This document shows, one piece after another, positions 1-8,667 of a stretch of DNA of 64,000 bases. A program made the translations under genes and the position numbers. The stretch lies in NCBI GenBank assembly GCA_029099685.1, contig JAQXOO010000029.1:1-64000 (forward strand), given 5' to 3'. Source of the DNA: Clostridia bacterium. Lineage in GTDB: Bacteria; Bacillota; Clostridia; Oscillospirales; Butyricicoccaceae. Every line of letters begins with the position of its first letter. Within the stretch, counting starts at the first letter, position 1. A model generated the notes under the pieces. It had not been told where the DNA came from and did no database searches. It saw nothing but the letters and a program-made list of their open reading frames with translations.

Positions 1-1
1 C

Positions 2-481
2 ATCATCCTGGGCGCCGCCATGGATAATACCGGCGTGGATCCCCAGATCCGAATGATATACCTGATGCTGATCCTGGGCTTCCTGGGCTGGCCGGGCATG
101 GCCCGTCTCGTCCGCGGCCAGATCCTCTCCCTCCGGGAGCAGGAGTTCATGACCGCCACGGAAGCCTGCGGCATCAGCGTCTCCCGCCGGATCTTCCGGC
201 ATCTGGTGCCCAACGTCATCCCCCAGCTCATCGTCTCCTGCACCATGGGTCTGGGCTCCACCATCATCATCGAGGCGACCCTCAGCTTCCTGGGTCTCGG
301 CGTCAAATTCCCCTTCGCCTCCTGGGGCAACATCATCAACGACGTCAACAATACCTACGTTCTGACCAACTACTGGTTTATCTGGATCCCCGCGGGCGTC
401 TGCCTGCTGATGACCGTCCTGGCCTTTAACCTGGTGGGCGACGGTCTGCGCGACGCCTTCGACCCCAAGATGAAGCGCTGA
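2..481 (+). CDS. Peptide ABC transporter permease, DppC type (5' end cut by window)
   Basis: Inner-membrane subunit of a dipeptide/oligopeptide importer. Only the last 159 residues are present and the reading frame is open back to base 2, so the start lies outside the window. The EAA cytoplasmic loop that docks the ATPase is visible (TATEACG...RRIFRHLVPN), followed by the conserved GLGVKFPFASWG stretch and a final TM segment ending DAFDPKMKR, all typical of BPD_transp_1 DppC proteins. The two ATPase genes follow 16 bp downstream in the same direction, so this is the tail of a dpp/opp operon. Substrate specificity cannot be told from this subunit. Confidence 0.93.
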   Translation: MILGAAMDNTGVDPQIRMIYLMLILGFLGWPGMARLVRGQILSLREQEFMTATEACGISVSRRIFRHLVPNVIPQLIVSCTMGLGSTIIIEATLSFLGLGVKFPFASWGNIINDVNNTYVLTNYWFIWIPAGVCLLMTVLAFNLVGDGLRDAFDPKMKR

Positions 482-497
482 GAAAGGAGGAACCAAC

Positions 498-1646
<1,149 letters not shown>

Positions 1647-2669
1647 ATGTCTGACAATGCTGTCGTAAAGGACGAGGCTCTGGAATACGATCCTCAGTAT
1701 ATCCTCCAGGTCAAGAACCTGAAAAAGTACTTTCCCATCAAGGGCGGTATGATCTCCCACACCATCGGCCAGGTCAAGGCGGTGGACGGCGTCACCTTCA
1801 ACCTGAAGCGGGGCACCACCATGGGTCTGGTGGGCGAGTCGGGCTGCGGCAAGACCACCGCCGGCCGCACCATCCTGCGCCTGTCCGGCGAAAAGACCGG
1901 CGGCCAGGTGCTGTTCAACGGCAAGGAGGTCTATGACCTGTCTCCCAAGGAGATGCGGGAGCTGCGCACCAAAATGCAGATCATCTTCCAGGACCCCTTC
2001 TCCTCCCTGTCTCCCCGCCTGCCCGTGGGCGAGATCATCGGAGAGGCCGTCCGGGAGCACAACCTGGTGCCCAAGGAGCAGTTTGACGACTATATCGATC
2101 AGATCATGGACAACTGCGGCCTGCAGCCCTTCCACAAGGACCGCTACCCCCACGAGTTCTCCGGCGGCCAGCGCCAGCGCATCTGCATCGCCCGGGCTCT
2201 GGCTCTGAATCCAGAGTTCGTGGTGTGCGACGAGCCGGTCTCTGCTCTGGACGTGTCCATCCAGGCCCAGATCATCAACCTGCTGAAAGAGCTGCAGGAA
2301 AAGTACAACCTGACCTATCTGTTCATCTCCCACGACCTGAGCGTTGTGGAGCACATTTCCGACACCGTGGGCGTCATGTATCTGGGCAGCCTGGTGGAGT
2401 ACGGCGAGACCGCCGACATCTTCCGCAATCCGCTGCATCCCTATACCAAGGCCCTGTTCTCGGCCATTCCCGTACCCGATCCCACCGTCAAGATGGACCG
2501 CATCGTGCTGGAAGGCTCCATCCCCTCTCCCGCCAATCCCCCCAAGGGCTGCAAGTTCCACACCCGCTGCCCCAACTGCACCGACCGCTGCAAGACCGAA
2601 GTTCCCCAGCAGCGCGAGATCGAACCGGGCCACTACGTGGTGTGCCACCTGTACAGTGACGAGGCATAA
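1647..2669 (+). CDS. Peptide ABC transporter ATP-binding protein, DppF/OppF type
   Basis: Second ATPase of the importer, pairing with the DppD-type subunit upstream. Walker A GESGCGKT (63-70), signature FSGGQRQR (171-178), Walker B with CDEPVS (194-199). The C-terminal extension has the clustered cysteines ([14 protein letters not shown]) common in this family. Normal length at 340 residues. Start codon touches the stop of the upstream gene and the ribosome site GAAGGAGG lies in that gene's last codons, so translation is probably coupled. A small membrane-protein gene follows with no gap. Confidence 0.95.
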   Translation: MSDNAVVKDEALEYDPQYILQVKNLKKYFPIKGGMISHTIGQVKAVDGVTFNLKRGTTMGLVGESGCGKTTAGRTILRLSGEKTGGQVLFNGKEVYDLSPKEMRELRTKMQIIFQDPFSSLSPRLPVGEIIGEAVREHNLVPKEQFDDYIDQIMDNCGLQPFHKDRYPHEFSGGQRQRICIARALALNPEFVVCDEPVSALDVSIQAQIINLLKELQEKYNLTYLFISHDLSVVEHISDTVGVMYLGSLVEYGETADIFRNPLHPYTKALFSAIPVPDPTVKMDRIVLEGSIPSPANPPKGCKFHTRCPNCTDRCKTEVPQQREIEPGHYVVCHLYSDEA

Positions 2670-2963
2670 ATGGCACGGAAACCCAGGATTTATGATGATG
2701 ACGACGGCCGCACCATCGCCGACATGAGCGGTGTGGGCCGTCAGCCCGTGTTCCTTCCCCGCCGGCCCCAGCGCCGGACGCCGGACCGGACGGAAGATGA
2801 CCGTGCAGCGCCGCCCCGGGAAGAAGACCTGCTGACGCCCCAGGAGCGCCGCTGGTATGTGCTGGGCGCGCTGAAAGCCGCCCTGCTGATCGGCTTGGTC
2901 TTCATCGTGGGCCTCGGCCTCGTGGTCCTGCTGTTCCTCTGGGCGGCAAGGATGCATTCATGA
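2670..2963 (+). CDS. Small basic single-TM protein at end of peptide transporter operon
   Basis: Not recognised as a known family. The 97-residue product has about 60 residues of polar, Arg/Asp/Pro-rich, probably disordered sequence (PRRPQRRTPDRTEDD), then one strong hydrophobic helix (about residues 68-92) ending in ARMHS. Predicted to sit in the membrane with its N-terminus in the cytoplasm. The ATG directly follows the TAA of the DppF-type gene, and a strong terminator follows immediately, so it is the last gene of the operon. Its role could be accessory to the importer, but that is only positional inference. Confidence 0.7.
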   Translation: MARKPRIYDDDDGRTIADMSGVGRQPVFLPRRPQRRTPDRTEDDRAAPPREEDLLTPQERRWYVLGALKAALLIGLVFIVGLGLVVLLFLWAARMHS

Positions 2964-2965
2964 TA

Positions 2966-3000
2966 AAAAGCCGCACTCCCCCGGGAGTGCGGCTTTTTTC
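2966..3000 (+). terminator. Rho-independent terminator of peptide transporter operon
   Basis: GC-rich hairpin AAGCCGCACTCC / GGAGTGCGGCTT with a short loop followed by TTTTTT, three bases after the small membrane-protein gene. The flanking A and T runs let it work in either direction, but only the plus strand has a gene upstream. Confidence 0.9.
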
Positions 3001-3163
3001 ACGCTTTTGGGGCTTCTGCCCGGCAAAAAGGCCGGTCAATAGACTGGCCAATATAAATAGTATAGCACAGTCTTGTATAAAACGTCAATAGGACTGTCGT
3101 TTTTCTGCGCATTTTCTCTGTTTTGCACAGGTTTTGCCCTGAAATTTGAGGAATGTTTGCCCC

Positions 3164-3192
3164 TTGCATTTTACTGCAAACTGCGCTATGCT
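3164..3192 (+). promoter_or_regulatory. Sigma-A promoter for the putative ncRNA
   Basis: TTGCAT (3164-3169), 17-bp spacer, TATGCT (3187-3192). Predicted transcription start near 3199. No gene follows until 3599, and a terminator intervenes at 3406-3462. Confidence 0.6.
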
Positions 3193-3197
3193 ATAGA

Positions 3198-3462
3198 CAT
3201 AAGGAAGGATGATACCAATGTACAGGTAAACCGAAAAGGCACCGGCTTTCGAATATGGGAAGGGTTCCGACACCAAAGTGTTTCTCGCTTAAGAGAAGGA
3301 TCGTAAGGTAAGAAGTGTGCTGCGGACCGGATCTCGGGCATCGAAAGACTTAGCCGAATCTGATGAAAGAGAGGTCAAAATGATGTTAGATACCAAGAAT
3401 TCAGAGAAATGACCCTTGGGCGCTGCAGGTGAAAGATGCATCGTTCAAGGGTCATTTCTTTT
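3198..3462 (+). ncRNA. Candidate structured non-coding RNA, about 260 nt, class unknown
   Basis: This stretch has its own sigma-A-like promoter and ends in a strong hairpin plus T-rich tail, yet holds no ORF with a ribosome site. Local hairpins can be read by eye: CTTTC/GAAGG near 3247-3265, TTCTC/GAGAA around 3281-3297, and the final 12-bp stem. Purine-rich blocks (GGTAAACC, GGTAAGAAG, GATGAAAGAGAGG) resemble the conserved loops of large clostridial RNAs. It does not match my memory of tmRNA, RNase P, 6S, SRP, T-box, lysine or cobalamin elements. A large orphan RNA such as the raiA class is one possibility to test, but I cannot confirm it. Because the terminator precedes the carboxypeptidase gene it could also be an attenuated leader for that gene. 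Confidence 0.5.
3406..3462 (+). terminator. Terminator ending the putative ncRNA
   Basis: Perfect 12-bp stem GAAATGACCCTT (3406-3417) with AAGGGTCATTTC (3447-3458), then TTTT. The 29-nt loop contains a further small TGCA/TGCA pairing. Confidence 0.8.
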
Positions 3463-3598
3463 AGTCCGCGCGCCCGGTGGGGCGTCTTTTTTTATGCCCG
3501 GAAAATCAATTTTTCGATCTGTCTTGACTCCGGCCGGAGCAGCTGCTATTATGAAACCATTCATTCTCCGAAAATCGTCCAGGAAAAGAGGTCTTTCC

Positions 3599-4834
3599 AT
3601 GTTCAAGCGCGTTTTTTCCCTGCTTTTGTGTGCCGTCCTGCTGTGCCAGGGCTGCCTGGCCTTTGCCGAAACGGAGCCCGCCGCCCAGCCCCAGGGCGCT
3701 CCCGAAACGCTGGCCGCCCGCTATGCCCTGCTGTATGAGGAATCCACCGACACGGTGCTGTATTCCAAGCTGCCGGACCGCACCAATCCCGGCGCCAGCA
3801 TGACCAAGGTGATGACCGCCCTGCTGGTTCTGGAATATGACCCCGACCTGTCGGGCACCACCGTGGTCCCGCCGGAGGCCGTTTCCGAGAAATACTGTTA
3901 TTGGATGGACACCATGCATCTGGCCGCCGGGCAGGAGGTCTCTGTCTGGGACCTGATGAATTATCTGCTGATCCCCTCCGGCAACGAGGCTGCCACCACC
4001 CTGGCCGCCTATGTGGCCGGCGATATTGACACCTTCATCGACATGATGAACGCAAAGGCCGCGGAGCTGGGCATGACCCACACCCATTACGCCGACCCCC
4101 ACGGCCTGTCCTCCCAGGATCTGGTCACCTGCGAGGATATGCTGATCCTGTGCCGGGAGGCCATGAAAAACCCGCTGTTCCGTGAGATCGTGGGCACCAC
4201 CAGCGGCGTGATGCCGGTCTCCAACTTCCCGGGCCGCCCCATCCGCTACAGCACCACCAACCGGGTAATGGACCCCCGGAGCAATCCCTTTTATGAGACG
4301 GATTTCACCCAGTACATCGTGGGCATCAAGACCGGCTCCACACCCGCGGCCGGCCTGAACCTCAGCTGCTGCATGGAATATGACGGCCTTTCTTTCTACT
4401 CCGTGGTGATGAACTCCCAGGAGCTGCCCCAGGGCGAGGGTCACTTTTTGGACACCATCGACCTGATGACCTATGCCCGCAGCTTCCACAAGGAGGGCTT
4501 CAACGCCGGCGACCAGGTGGCCCGGGCCAAAACCCTGGGCAGCTTTTCCGAAAATCTGGAGCTTGCGGCGGAAAGCGACATCTGGGTGCTGGTGCAGGAC
4601 GCCGCGAAGGTGACGGCCAGTCTGAATGACATCGGCCTGCAGGTCAAAGCCGGCGACGTGCTGGGCAGCGTGACCCTGGAGGACGCCTTCGGCAACGCGA
4701 AAACGGTCAGCCTGGTGGCGGTCGCCGACGCCTCCACCGCCCTTGTCCCTTATATCGCCATTGCCGCCGCCGTGGTGGTCCTGGCGGTTGCGGCGGTTCT
4801 CCTGGTGCGGAAGAAAAAGCGCGCAAAGGCCTGA
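3599..4834 (+). CDS. D-alanyl-D-alanine carboxypeptidase (PBP5/DacF type)
   Basis: Low-molecular-weight penicillin-binding protein that trims the terminal D-Ala from peptidoglycan stem peptides outside the membrane. The 411-residue product has a signal peptide (MFKRVFSLLLCAVLLC...AFA), the three S11 motifs SMTK (67-70), SGN (127-129) and KTG (244-246), and a C-terminal hydrophobic anchor followed by RKKKRAKA. ATG 3599 was chosen over an upstream in-frame extension because AGGAAAAGAGG lies just before it and the signal peptide starts here. It stands alone, closed by a terminator shared with the convergent ilvA gene. Confidence 0.93.
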   Translation: MFKRVFSLLLCAVLLCQGCLAFAETEPAAQPQGAPETLAARYALLYEESTDTVLYSKLPDRTNPGASMTKVMTALLVLEYDPDLSGTTVVPPEAVSEKYCYWMDTMHLAAGQEVSVWDLMNYLLIPSGNEAATTLAAYVAGDIDTFIDMMNAKAAELGMTHTHYADPHGLSSQDLVTCEDMLILCREAMKNPLFREIVGTTSGVMPVSNFPGRPIRYSTTNRVMDPRSNPFYETDFTQYIVGIKTGSTPAAGLNLSCCMEYDGLSFYSVVMNSQELPQGEGHFLDTIDLMTYARSFHKEGFNAGDQVARAKTLGSFSENLELAAESDIWVLVQDAAKVTASLNDIGLQVKAGDVLGSVTLEDAFGNAKTVSLVAVADASTALVPYIAIAAAVVVLAVAAVLLVRKKKRAKA

Positions 4835-4848
4835 TCCCCCAAAACATC

Positions 4849-4880
4849 AACGGCCCGTCCATCCGGACGGGCCGTTTTGT
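4849..4880. terminator. Bidirectional terminator between dacF-like gene and ilvA
   Basis: Stem AACGGCCCGTCC / GGACGGGCCGTT with loop ATCC; T-rich on the plus side (TTTTGTTG). It sits between two convergent genes. Confidence 0.85.
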
Positions 4881-4896
4881 TGTGTATGTATGCCGG

Positions 4897-6090
4897 TCAC
4901 ACCAGCTTGAAGCCCGCGTCCTTCAGCGCCTGGGCGATCTCCTGCACGTGCTGGTAATTCCGTGTCTCCATGCCGATGCGCAGATAGCAGCCGTTGATGC
5001 TCTCGGTGTCGCCGCCCCGCTCGTGATGGACGGAGACCACGTTTCCGCCGCAGTCCGCGATGATGCGGGACACATCCTTCAGCTGGCCGGGCTTGTCGAT
5101 CAGCTCGATGAGCAGCTGGCTGGAGCGGCCGGACTTGATCAGGCCCCGCTCGATGACCCGGGACAGGCTGGTGACATCGATGTTGCCGCCGGAGACCACG
5201 CTGACCACCCGTTTGCCCTCCAGAGGGAACTTGCGGTACATGGCCGCCGCCACAGACACGGCGCCTGCGCCCTCGGCGATCATCTTCTGCTTTTCGATAA
5301 GGGCCAGGATGGCGCTGGAGATCTCGTCCTCGGTGACCAGGGCGATGTCGTCCACATATTTGTTTACCAGCTCAAAGGTATTGACACCGGGCTGCTTGAC
5401 GGCGATGCCGTCCGCGATGGTGGACACGGCGGGCAGGCATTCGATCTTGCCAGCCCGGACGGAATTGAACATACTGGGCGCGCCCGCCGCCTGGACGCCG
5501 TAGACCTTGGTGCGGGGGCTCATAGCCTTTACCGCGCAGGCGATGCCCGAGATCAGGCCGCCGCCGCCGATAGGCACCAAAATGGCGTCCACATCGTCCA
5601 GATCATTGAGGATTTCCAGGCCGATGGTGCCCTGTCCCGCGATGACATCCTCATCGTCAAAGGGGTGGACAAAGGTATAGCCCTTTTCATCCCGGATCTC
5701 CAGCGCCTTCTGATAGGCGTCGTCGTAGCAGCCGTTTACCAGGCACACCTGGGCGCCGTAGCCCTTGGTGGCCTCCACCTTGGAAATGGGGGCGCTGTCG
5801 GGCAGGCAGATCAGCGAGGAAATGCCGCATTTGGTGGCCGCCAGCGCTACGCCCTGGGCGTGGTTGCCCGCGGAGCAGGCGATGACGCCCCTGGCCTTTT
5901 CCTCGTCGGACAGGTTGGCGATCTTGTAGCCCGAGCCCCGCAGCTTAAAGGAGCCGGTATTCTGCAGGTTTTCCGGCTTGAGATACAACTGGCAGTGTGA
6001 CGCGATGCCGTTGGCCCGGGCCACCGGCGTTTCCCGGATGATGGGCTTCAGCGCGACGGAAGCCTGAAAAATCTTATCAATGGTCAGCAT
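4897..6090 (-). CDS. ilvA: Threonine dehydratase (threonine ammonia-lyase), PLP enzyme with ACT domain
   Basis: Deaminates L-threonine to 2-oxobutanoate. The fold-type II PLP core shows the Schiff-base lysine in NTGSFKLRG (Lys49), the SAGNHAQG substrate loop (about 73-80) and the phosphate-binding GGGG at 175-178. A single C-terminal ACT-like domain (from about 320, LLIELIDKPGQLKDV) is present. At 397 residues this is the short one-ACT form, as in TdcB-like enzymes, rather than the 500-residue IlvA with two ACT-like units; biosynthetic or catabolic use cannot be decided. Start ATG 6090 is preceded by GGGGGAG at ideal spacing. A weak promoter lies about 60-85 bp upstream. Confidence 0.93.
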   Translation of the reverse strand: MLTIDKIFQASVALKPIIRETPVARANGIASHCQLYLKPENLQNTGSFKLRGSGYKIANLSDEEKARGVIACSAGNHAQGVALAATKCGISSLICLPDSAPISKVEATKGYGAQVCLVNGCYDDAYQKALEIRDEKGYTFVHPFDDEDVIAGQGTIGLEILNDLDDVDAILVPIGGGGLISGIACAVKAMSPRTKVYGVQAAGAPSMFNSVRAGKIECLPAVSTIADGIAVKQPGVNTFELVNKYVDDIALVTEDEISSAILALIEKQKMIAEGAGAVSVAAAMYRKFPLEGKRVVSVVSGGNIDVTSLSRVIERGLIKSGRSSQLLIELIDKPGQLKDVSRIIADCGGNVVSVHHERGGDTESINGCYLRIGMETRNYQHVQEIAQALKDAGFKLV

Positions 6091-6146
6091 GGTGGTCTCC
6101 CCCTGGAACAAATGCGGTCTTCGCTTTTCTGCTTTAGCGAGCCATA

Positions 6147-6174
6147 ATACTAAAGGTTATCACGAACCGCGCAA
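6147..6174 (-). promoter_or_regulatory. Probable promoter of ilvA
   Basis: On the minus strand TTGCGC (6174-6169), 16-bp spacer, TAGTAT (6152-6147), about 56 bases ahead of the start codon. No T-box or other leader signature is seen. Confidence 0.45.
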
Positions 6175-6192
6175 AATGTCAAGCGTTTGTGC

Positions 6193-6936
6193 TCACCCTG
6201 CCAGCCACAGCAGGCCCAGCACCGCCAGATGGACGGGATAGAACCAGTAGCCCAGCCATTTCATCACCTTTCTGCCCCGGCCCTGCCGGCCGTCATACAG
6301 CCCGATGGGGATGAGGGCCAGCACCGCGAAGCCTTGTATGGGAAAGTCCCACAGGGCAGGCAGGGTCTGTCCCTGGATCAGCACGCAGTTGATCAGCACC
6401 ATCCCCGCCAGCCGGCACAGCCATGCGCCCCGGAAATCCCGCGCCGCGTAAAACAGCAGCACCGTCAGCACCCCGGCCAAGCCGTAGTCGGTAAAGCCCA
6501 CCACCGACAGTCCCAGGGCCGCCGCCACGGTAAGGACCGCTGCCGCCACGTCCCGGCGGTTGCCGGAGCGCCGGGCCTTGTCCAGCGCCATGACGGCCCA
6601 CAGGCCCAAAGCCAGCGTCCACAGCACATTCTGGTGGAAGGGGAACAGCCAGCTCCCGCCCATCACCAGATTAAAGGGGATCTCTGAGATCAGCGCGAAC
6701 AGTAGCAGCCGGCGCAGGTATTTTTTACAGTCAGATGTGCGGAAGAAGCCCTCCGCGATCTGAAAGGCAAAAATGGGGAAGGCCAAACGCCCCACGCAGG
6801 TCATCCACAGGTTTCCCGACACCACCGTGGCCCACAGGTGGTCCAGCAGCATGGCGGCCATGGCCAGCAGCTTGAGGGCGTTGGCGCTGATGCCCCGTCT
6901 TACGGTTTTTTCCATATTAAAAGCTTCCCTTTTCAT
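6193..6936 (-). CDS. TraX-family membrane acyltransferase-like protein
   Basis: Multi-spanning membrane protein of the TraX family, whose founding member N-acetylates F-pilin. Hallmarks are the N-terminal LKLLAMAAMLLDH stretch, FPIFAFQIAEGF, and about seven further hydrophobic segments ending GYWFYPVHLAVLGLLWL. About 247 residues. Three in-frame ATGs compete (6954, 6936, 6915); 6936 has GAGGAA close upstream, while 6915 has AAAAGGGA, so the start is uncertain. It is the last gene of a minus-strand cassette behind holin-like, endolysin-like and XhlA-like genes. No pilus or conjugation gene is nearby, so the substrate is unknown. Confidence 0.8.
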   Translation of the reverse strand: MKREAFNMEKTVRRGISANALKLLAMAAMLLDHLWATVVSGNLWMTCVGRLAFPIFAFQIAEGFFRTSDCKKYLRRLLLFALISEIPFNLVMGGSWLFPFHQNVLWTLALGLWAVMALDKARRSGNRRDVAAAVLTVAAALGLSVVGFTDYGLAGVLTVLLFYAARDFRGAWLCRLAGMVLINCVLIQGQTLPALWDFPIQGFAVLALIPIGLYDGRQGRGRKVMKWLGYWFYPVHLAVLGLLWLAG

Positions 6937-6986
6937 CACAGTTTCCTCTATCATAGCGGAAACCTGCGGAAAAGGGAAGCTTTTCT
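6919..6986 (-). repeat. 16-bp inverted repeat spanning the start of the TraX gene
   Basis: GAAAAGCTTCCCTTTT and its complement AAAAGGGAAGCTTTTC flank about 35 bases between the XhlA-like stop and the third TraX ATG. On the minus-strand transcript the second arm contains AAAAGGGA, the ribosome site for ATG 6915, and ends TTTTAAT, so the structure could be an intergenic terminator or a translation-blocking hairpin. Confidence 0.6.
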
Positions 6987-7005
6987 GCCTTATTTTCAGA
7001 TTTTT

Positions 7006-7317
7006 TCAGAAACCGGCCCGGGCCAGCAGCCAGGTGAGCACACCGCCGGCCACGCCCCAGACCAGTTTGTCCACCAGACCGTCCCAGCGGCGGGCGGGCT
7101 TCATCTCCAATGCGTCCACCTTGCCGTCCAGCCGGGAGACATCCTCCCGCATGGACCGCAGCGCCTCGGTCTGGTGCTTTTGCTCGGCGGCCATCACCTG
7201 CAGGCTGGCGGCCAGAGAATGTATCACCGCCTGCTCCTGCTCCAGCTTGTCCAGCCGCCTGCCGTCGCCCCGGCACCGCTGCTCCACCGCCGTGACCCGG
7301 CTTTCCAGATCATCCAC
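7006..7317 (-). CDS. XhlA-like coiled-coil/TM protein of a lysis cassette
   Basis: 103-residue protein with a heptad-rich N-terminal two thirds (LESRVTAVEQ...LDKLEQEQAV, VSRLDGKVDALE) predicted as coiled coil, then a single C-terminal TM helix (about 84-101) ending in LLARAGF. This layout matches XhlA/hemolysin-like proteins found beside phage holins. The start is read as GTG 7317; an AAAGGAG lies 12 bases upstream, somewhat far. It follows the endolysin-like gene by 27 bp. Assignment rests on layout and neighbours, not on conserved motifs. Confidence 0.65.
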   Translation of the reverse strand: MDDLESRVTAVEQRCRGDGRRLDKLEQEQAVIHSLAASLQVMAAEQKHQTEALRSMREDVSRLDGKVDALEMKPARRWDGLVDKLVWGVAGGVLTWLLARAGF

Positions 7318-7344
7318 AGCCTTTTTCCGCTCCTTTCCCCGCCG

Positions 7345-8070
7345 TCATTTCCGGCTCAGCAAATAATACCGGGGATACCGCCCCGCGCAGTCGGCGTCCA
7401 GAGTGGCGGGAGACGCCAGCACCAGGTCGCCGCTGACCCCCACCGCCGCCCGCCGCCGGGGGCTGTTGTATTTGCCGGGATACATCCCCGGGTCCGCGAT
7501 GCACAGCCGGCCGTCCAGCAGGCCCAGCGCGGTGACATAGTGCCCGCCGGTAGAGAACATTCCCCGCCCTGCGGTGTTGCAGATGGCCACGCCTCCGGCC
7601 TTCAGGTGGGCGGTGAGAGCCGACACATCGCCGCTGACGGCGCAGGCCAGCCCGTACTGCCGGCACAGTTCGGCGGTGAGCCGCCGCATATCGGTGCCGC
7701 CGGAGACCCGGGCGCCGCAGCGCACAGCAGCGTCCCGCATCTCCCGCACCGGCACCTGACGGCCGCAGAGGGCGCCTATGGCGTTTACGGCGGCGCACAC
7801 GCCGCAGCCGCCGCTTTTGACCGTGGCCGAAGGATATCCCGGCGCGGGATAGCTCAGGCCGCCATAGGCGTTCTGATTGCACAAAAAGCCTGTGAGTTCG
7901 GGCACCCAGCGGGTCTTTGCTCCCCTGGCGGTGGGATAGGTCACCGGATAAAAGCCCGCCAGCGTCTTATCCGAGACTTCGCACAGGTCCCCCGGGGCGA
8001 TGTGGCTTTTGGGGTCGGCGGAGCCGTCCTTTTGCCGGACCCCGATCCGCGCAAAGGCCATCACCTTCAT
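7345..8070 (-). CDS. Papain-fold (C39-like) peptidase, probable endolysin
   Basis: 241-residue protein with a Cys/His/Asp catalytic set: Cys89 in SGGCGVCAAVNAIG, His177 in STGGHYVTALG and Asp193 in IADPGMYPGKY. This pattern is that of C39-like/NlpC-like cysteine peptidases used as phage endolysins. The first 80 residues may form an SH3-like binding module. No signal peptide is seen, so export would need the holin. Its ATG overlaps the stop of the holin-like gene (ATGA at 8067-8070), giving coupled translation. A bacteriocin-processing peptidase is an alternative, but no exporter domain is present. Confidence 0.72.
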   Translation of the reverse strand: MKVMAFARIGVRQKDGSADPKSHIAPGDLCEVSDKTLAGFYPVTYPTARGAKTRWVPELTGFLCNQNAYGGLSYPAPGYPSATVKSGGCGVCAAVNAIGALCGRQVPVREMRDAAVRCGARVSGGTDMRRLTAELCRQYGLACAVSGDVSALTAHLKAGGVAICNTAGRGMFSTGGHYVTALGLLDGRLCIADPGMYPGKYNSPRRRAAVGVSGDLVLASPATLDADCAGRYPRYYLLSRK

Positions 8071-8465
8071 CGGCTGGCCCCCCGGTCATCCTCGGTCATG
8101 GATGTTCCCGCGGCAGGCTCCTCCGGGACCGGTTCCCGCTTTTTTCCGCCCAGTCCGTAATTGAACTCGGCCACCGCGCTTTCGATGAGGAGGTTCATCT
8201 CCAGCTCCGAGATGGGGATGCCCTTTTCCTCCAGCATCTGGCGGACGCCCTCCTGGGCCTTTTTCAGCTTTTCCGGGCCGCCCAGGTCGTGATACAGCTG
8301 CTCCGCGGCCTTGACGCAGGTGTGGACCACGTCCCGCTTGATCCGGTCGTTGACATACCGCTGGTACAGTGTCTTGATCTGCGCCCCCACAAAGCCCGCC
8401 AGGGCGGTGATGACGGCCACCACGGCAGGCAGCACATACACGCCGAAAAATTCTTCCTTGCTCAT
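8067..8465 (-). CDS. LL-H-type phage holin-like protein
   Basis: 132-residue protein with one N-terminal TM helix (VYVLPAVVAVITALAGFVGA), then a long amphipathic cytoplasmic region (LYHDLGGPEKLKKAQEGVRQ) and a charged Pro/Glu-rich tail. The LYxDLGGxEKLxxA pattern is typical of LL-H-family holins. ATG 8465 is chosen because GAAAGGAG lies upstream at normal spacing; the longer frame to 8552 runs through the promoter. First gene of a four-gene cassette (holin, endolysin, XhlA-like, TraX) with no capsid or tail genes around it. Confidence 0.8.
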   Translation of the reverse strand: MSKEEFFGVYVLPAVVAVITALAGFVGAQIKTLYQRYVNDRIKRDVVHTCVKAAEQLYHDLGGPEKLKKAQEGVRQMLEEKGIPISELEMNLLIESAVAEFNYGLGGKKREPVPEEPAAGTSMTEDDRGASR

Positions 8466-8496
8466 AAGATCGCTCCTTTCAGAATATGTACCACCG

Positions 8497-8525
8497 GTTA
8501 TAGCGCGGTTGTTGGGAACTGTCCA
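8497..8525 (-). promoter_or_regulatory. Promoter of the lysis cassette
   Basis: Minus strand TGGACA (8525-8520), 17-bp spacer, TATAAC (8502-8497); the start site would fall about 25 bases before the holin-like ATG. Near-consensus for sigma-A, suggesting that the cassette can be expressed by the host polymerase alone. Confidence 0.6.
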
Positions 8526-8584
8526 TTTGACAGGTTTTTGGGGGTGGTCCATCCTATGTCTCCGGGAGCGTTTCTGTGACGGGC

Positions 8585-8612
8585 AAAAAAGCGGCGGCCC
8601 CCAGGCCGCCGC
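8585..8612 (-). terminator. Terminator of the M20 amidohydrolase gene
   Basis: Stem GCGGCGGCC / GGCCGCCGC followed on the minus strand by TTTTTT. It lies about 55 bases past the stop of the amidohydrolase gene and insulates the lysis cassette. Confidence 0.85.
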
Positions 8613-8667
8613 TGTCTTTCCTCTTATGTGCCGCGCAAAGGCGGGAAAACAACCCTCTCCGCCGGGT

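Noticed and set aside
3073..3306. 77-residue plus-strand frame
   Set aside because: It overlaps the promoter and first part of the putative RNA and has no ribosome site.
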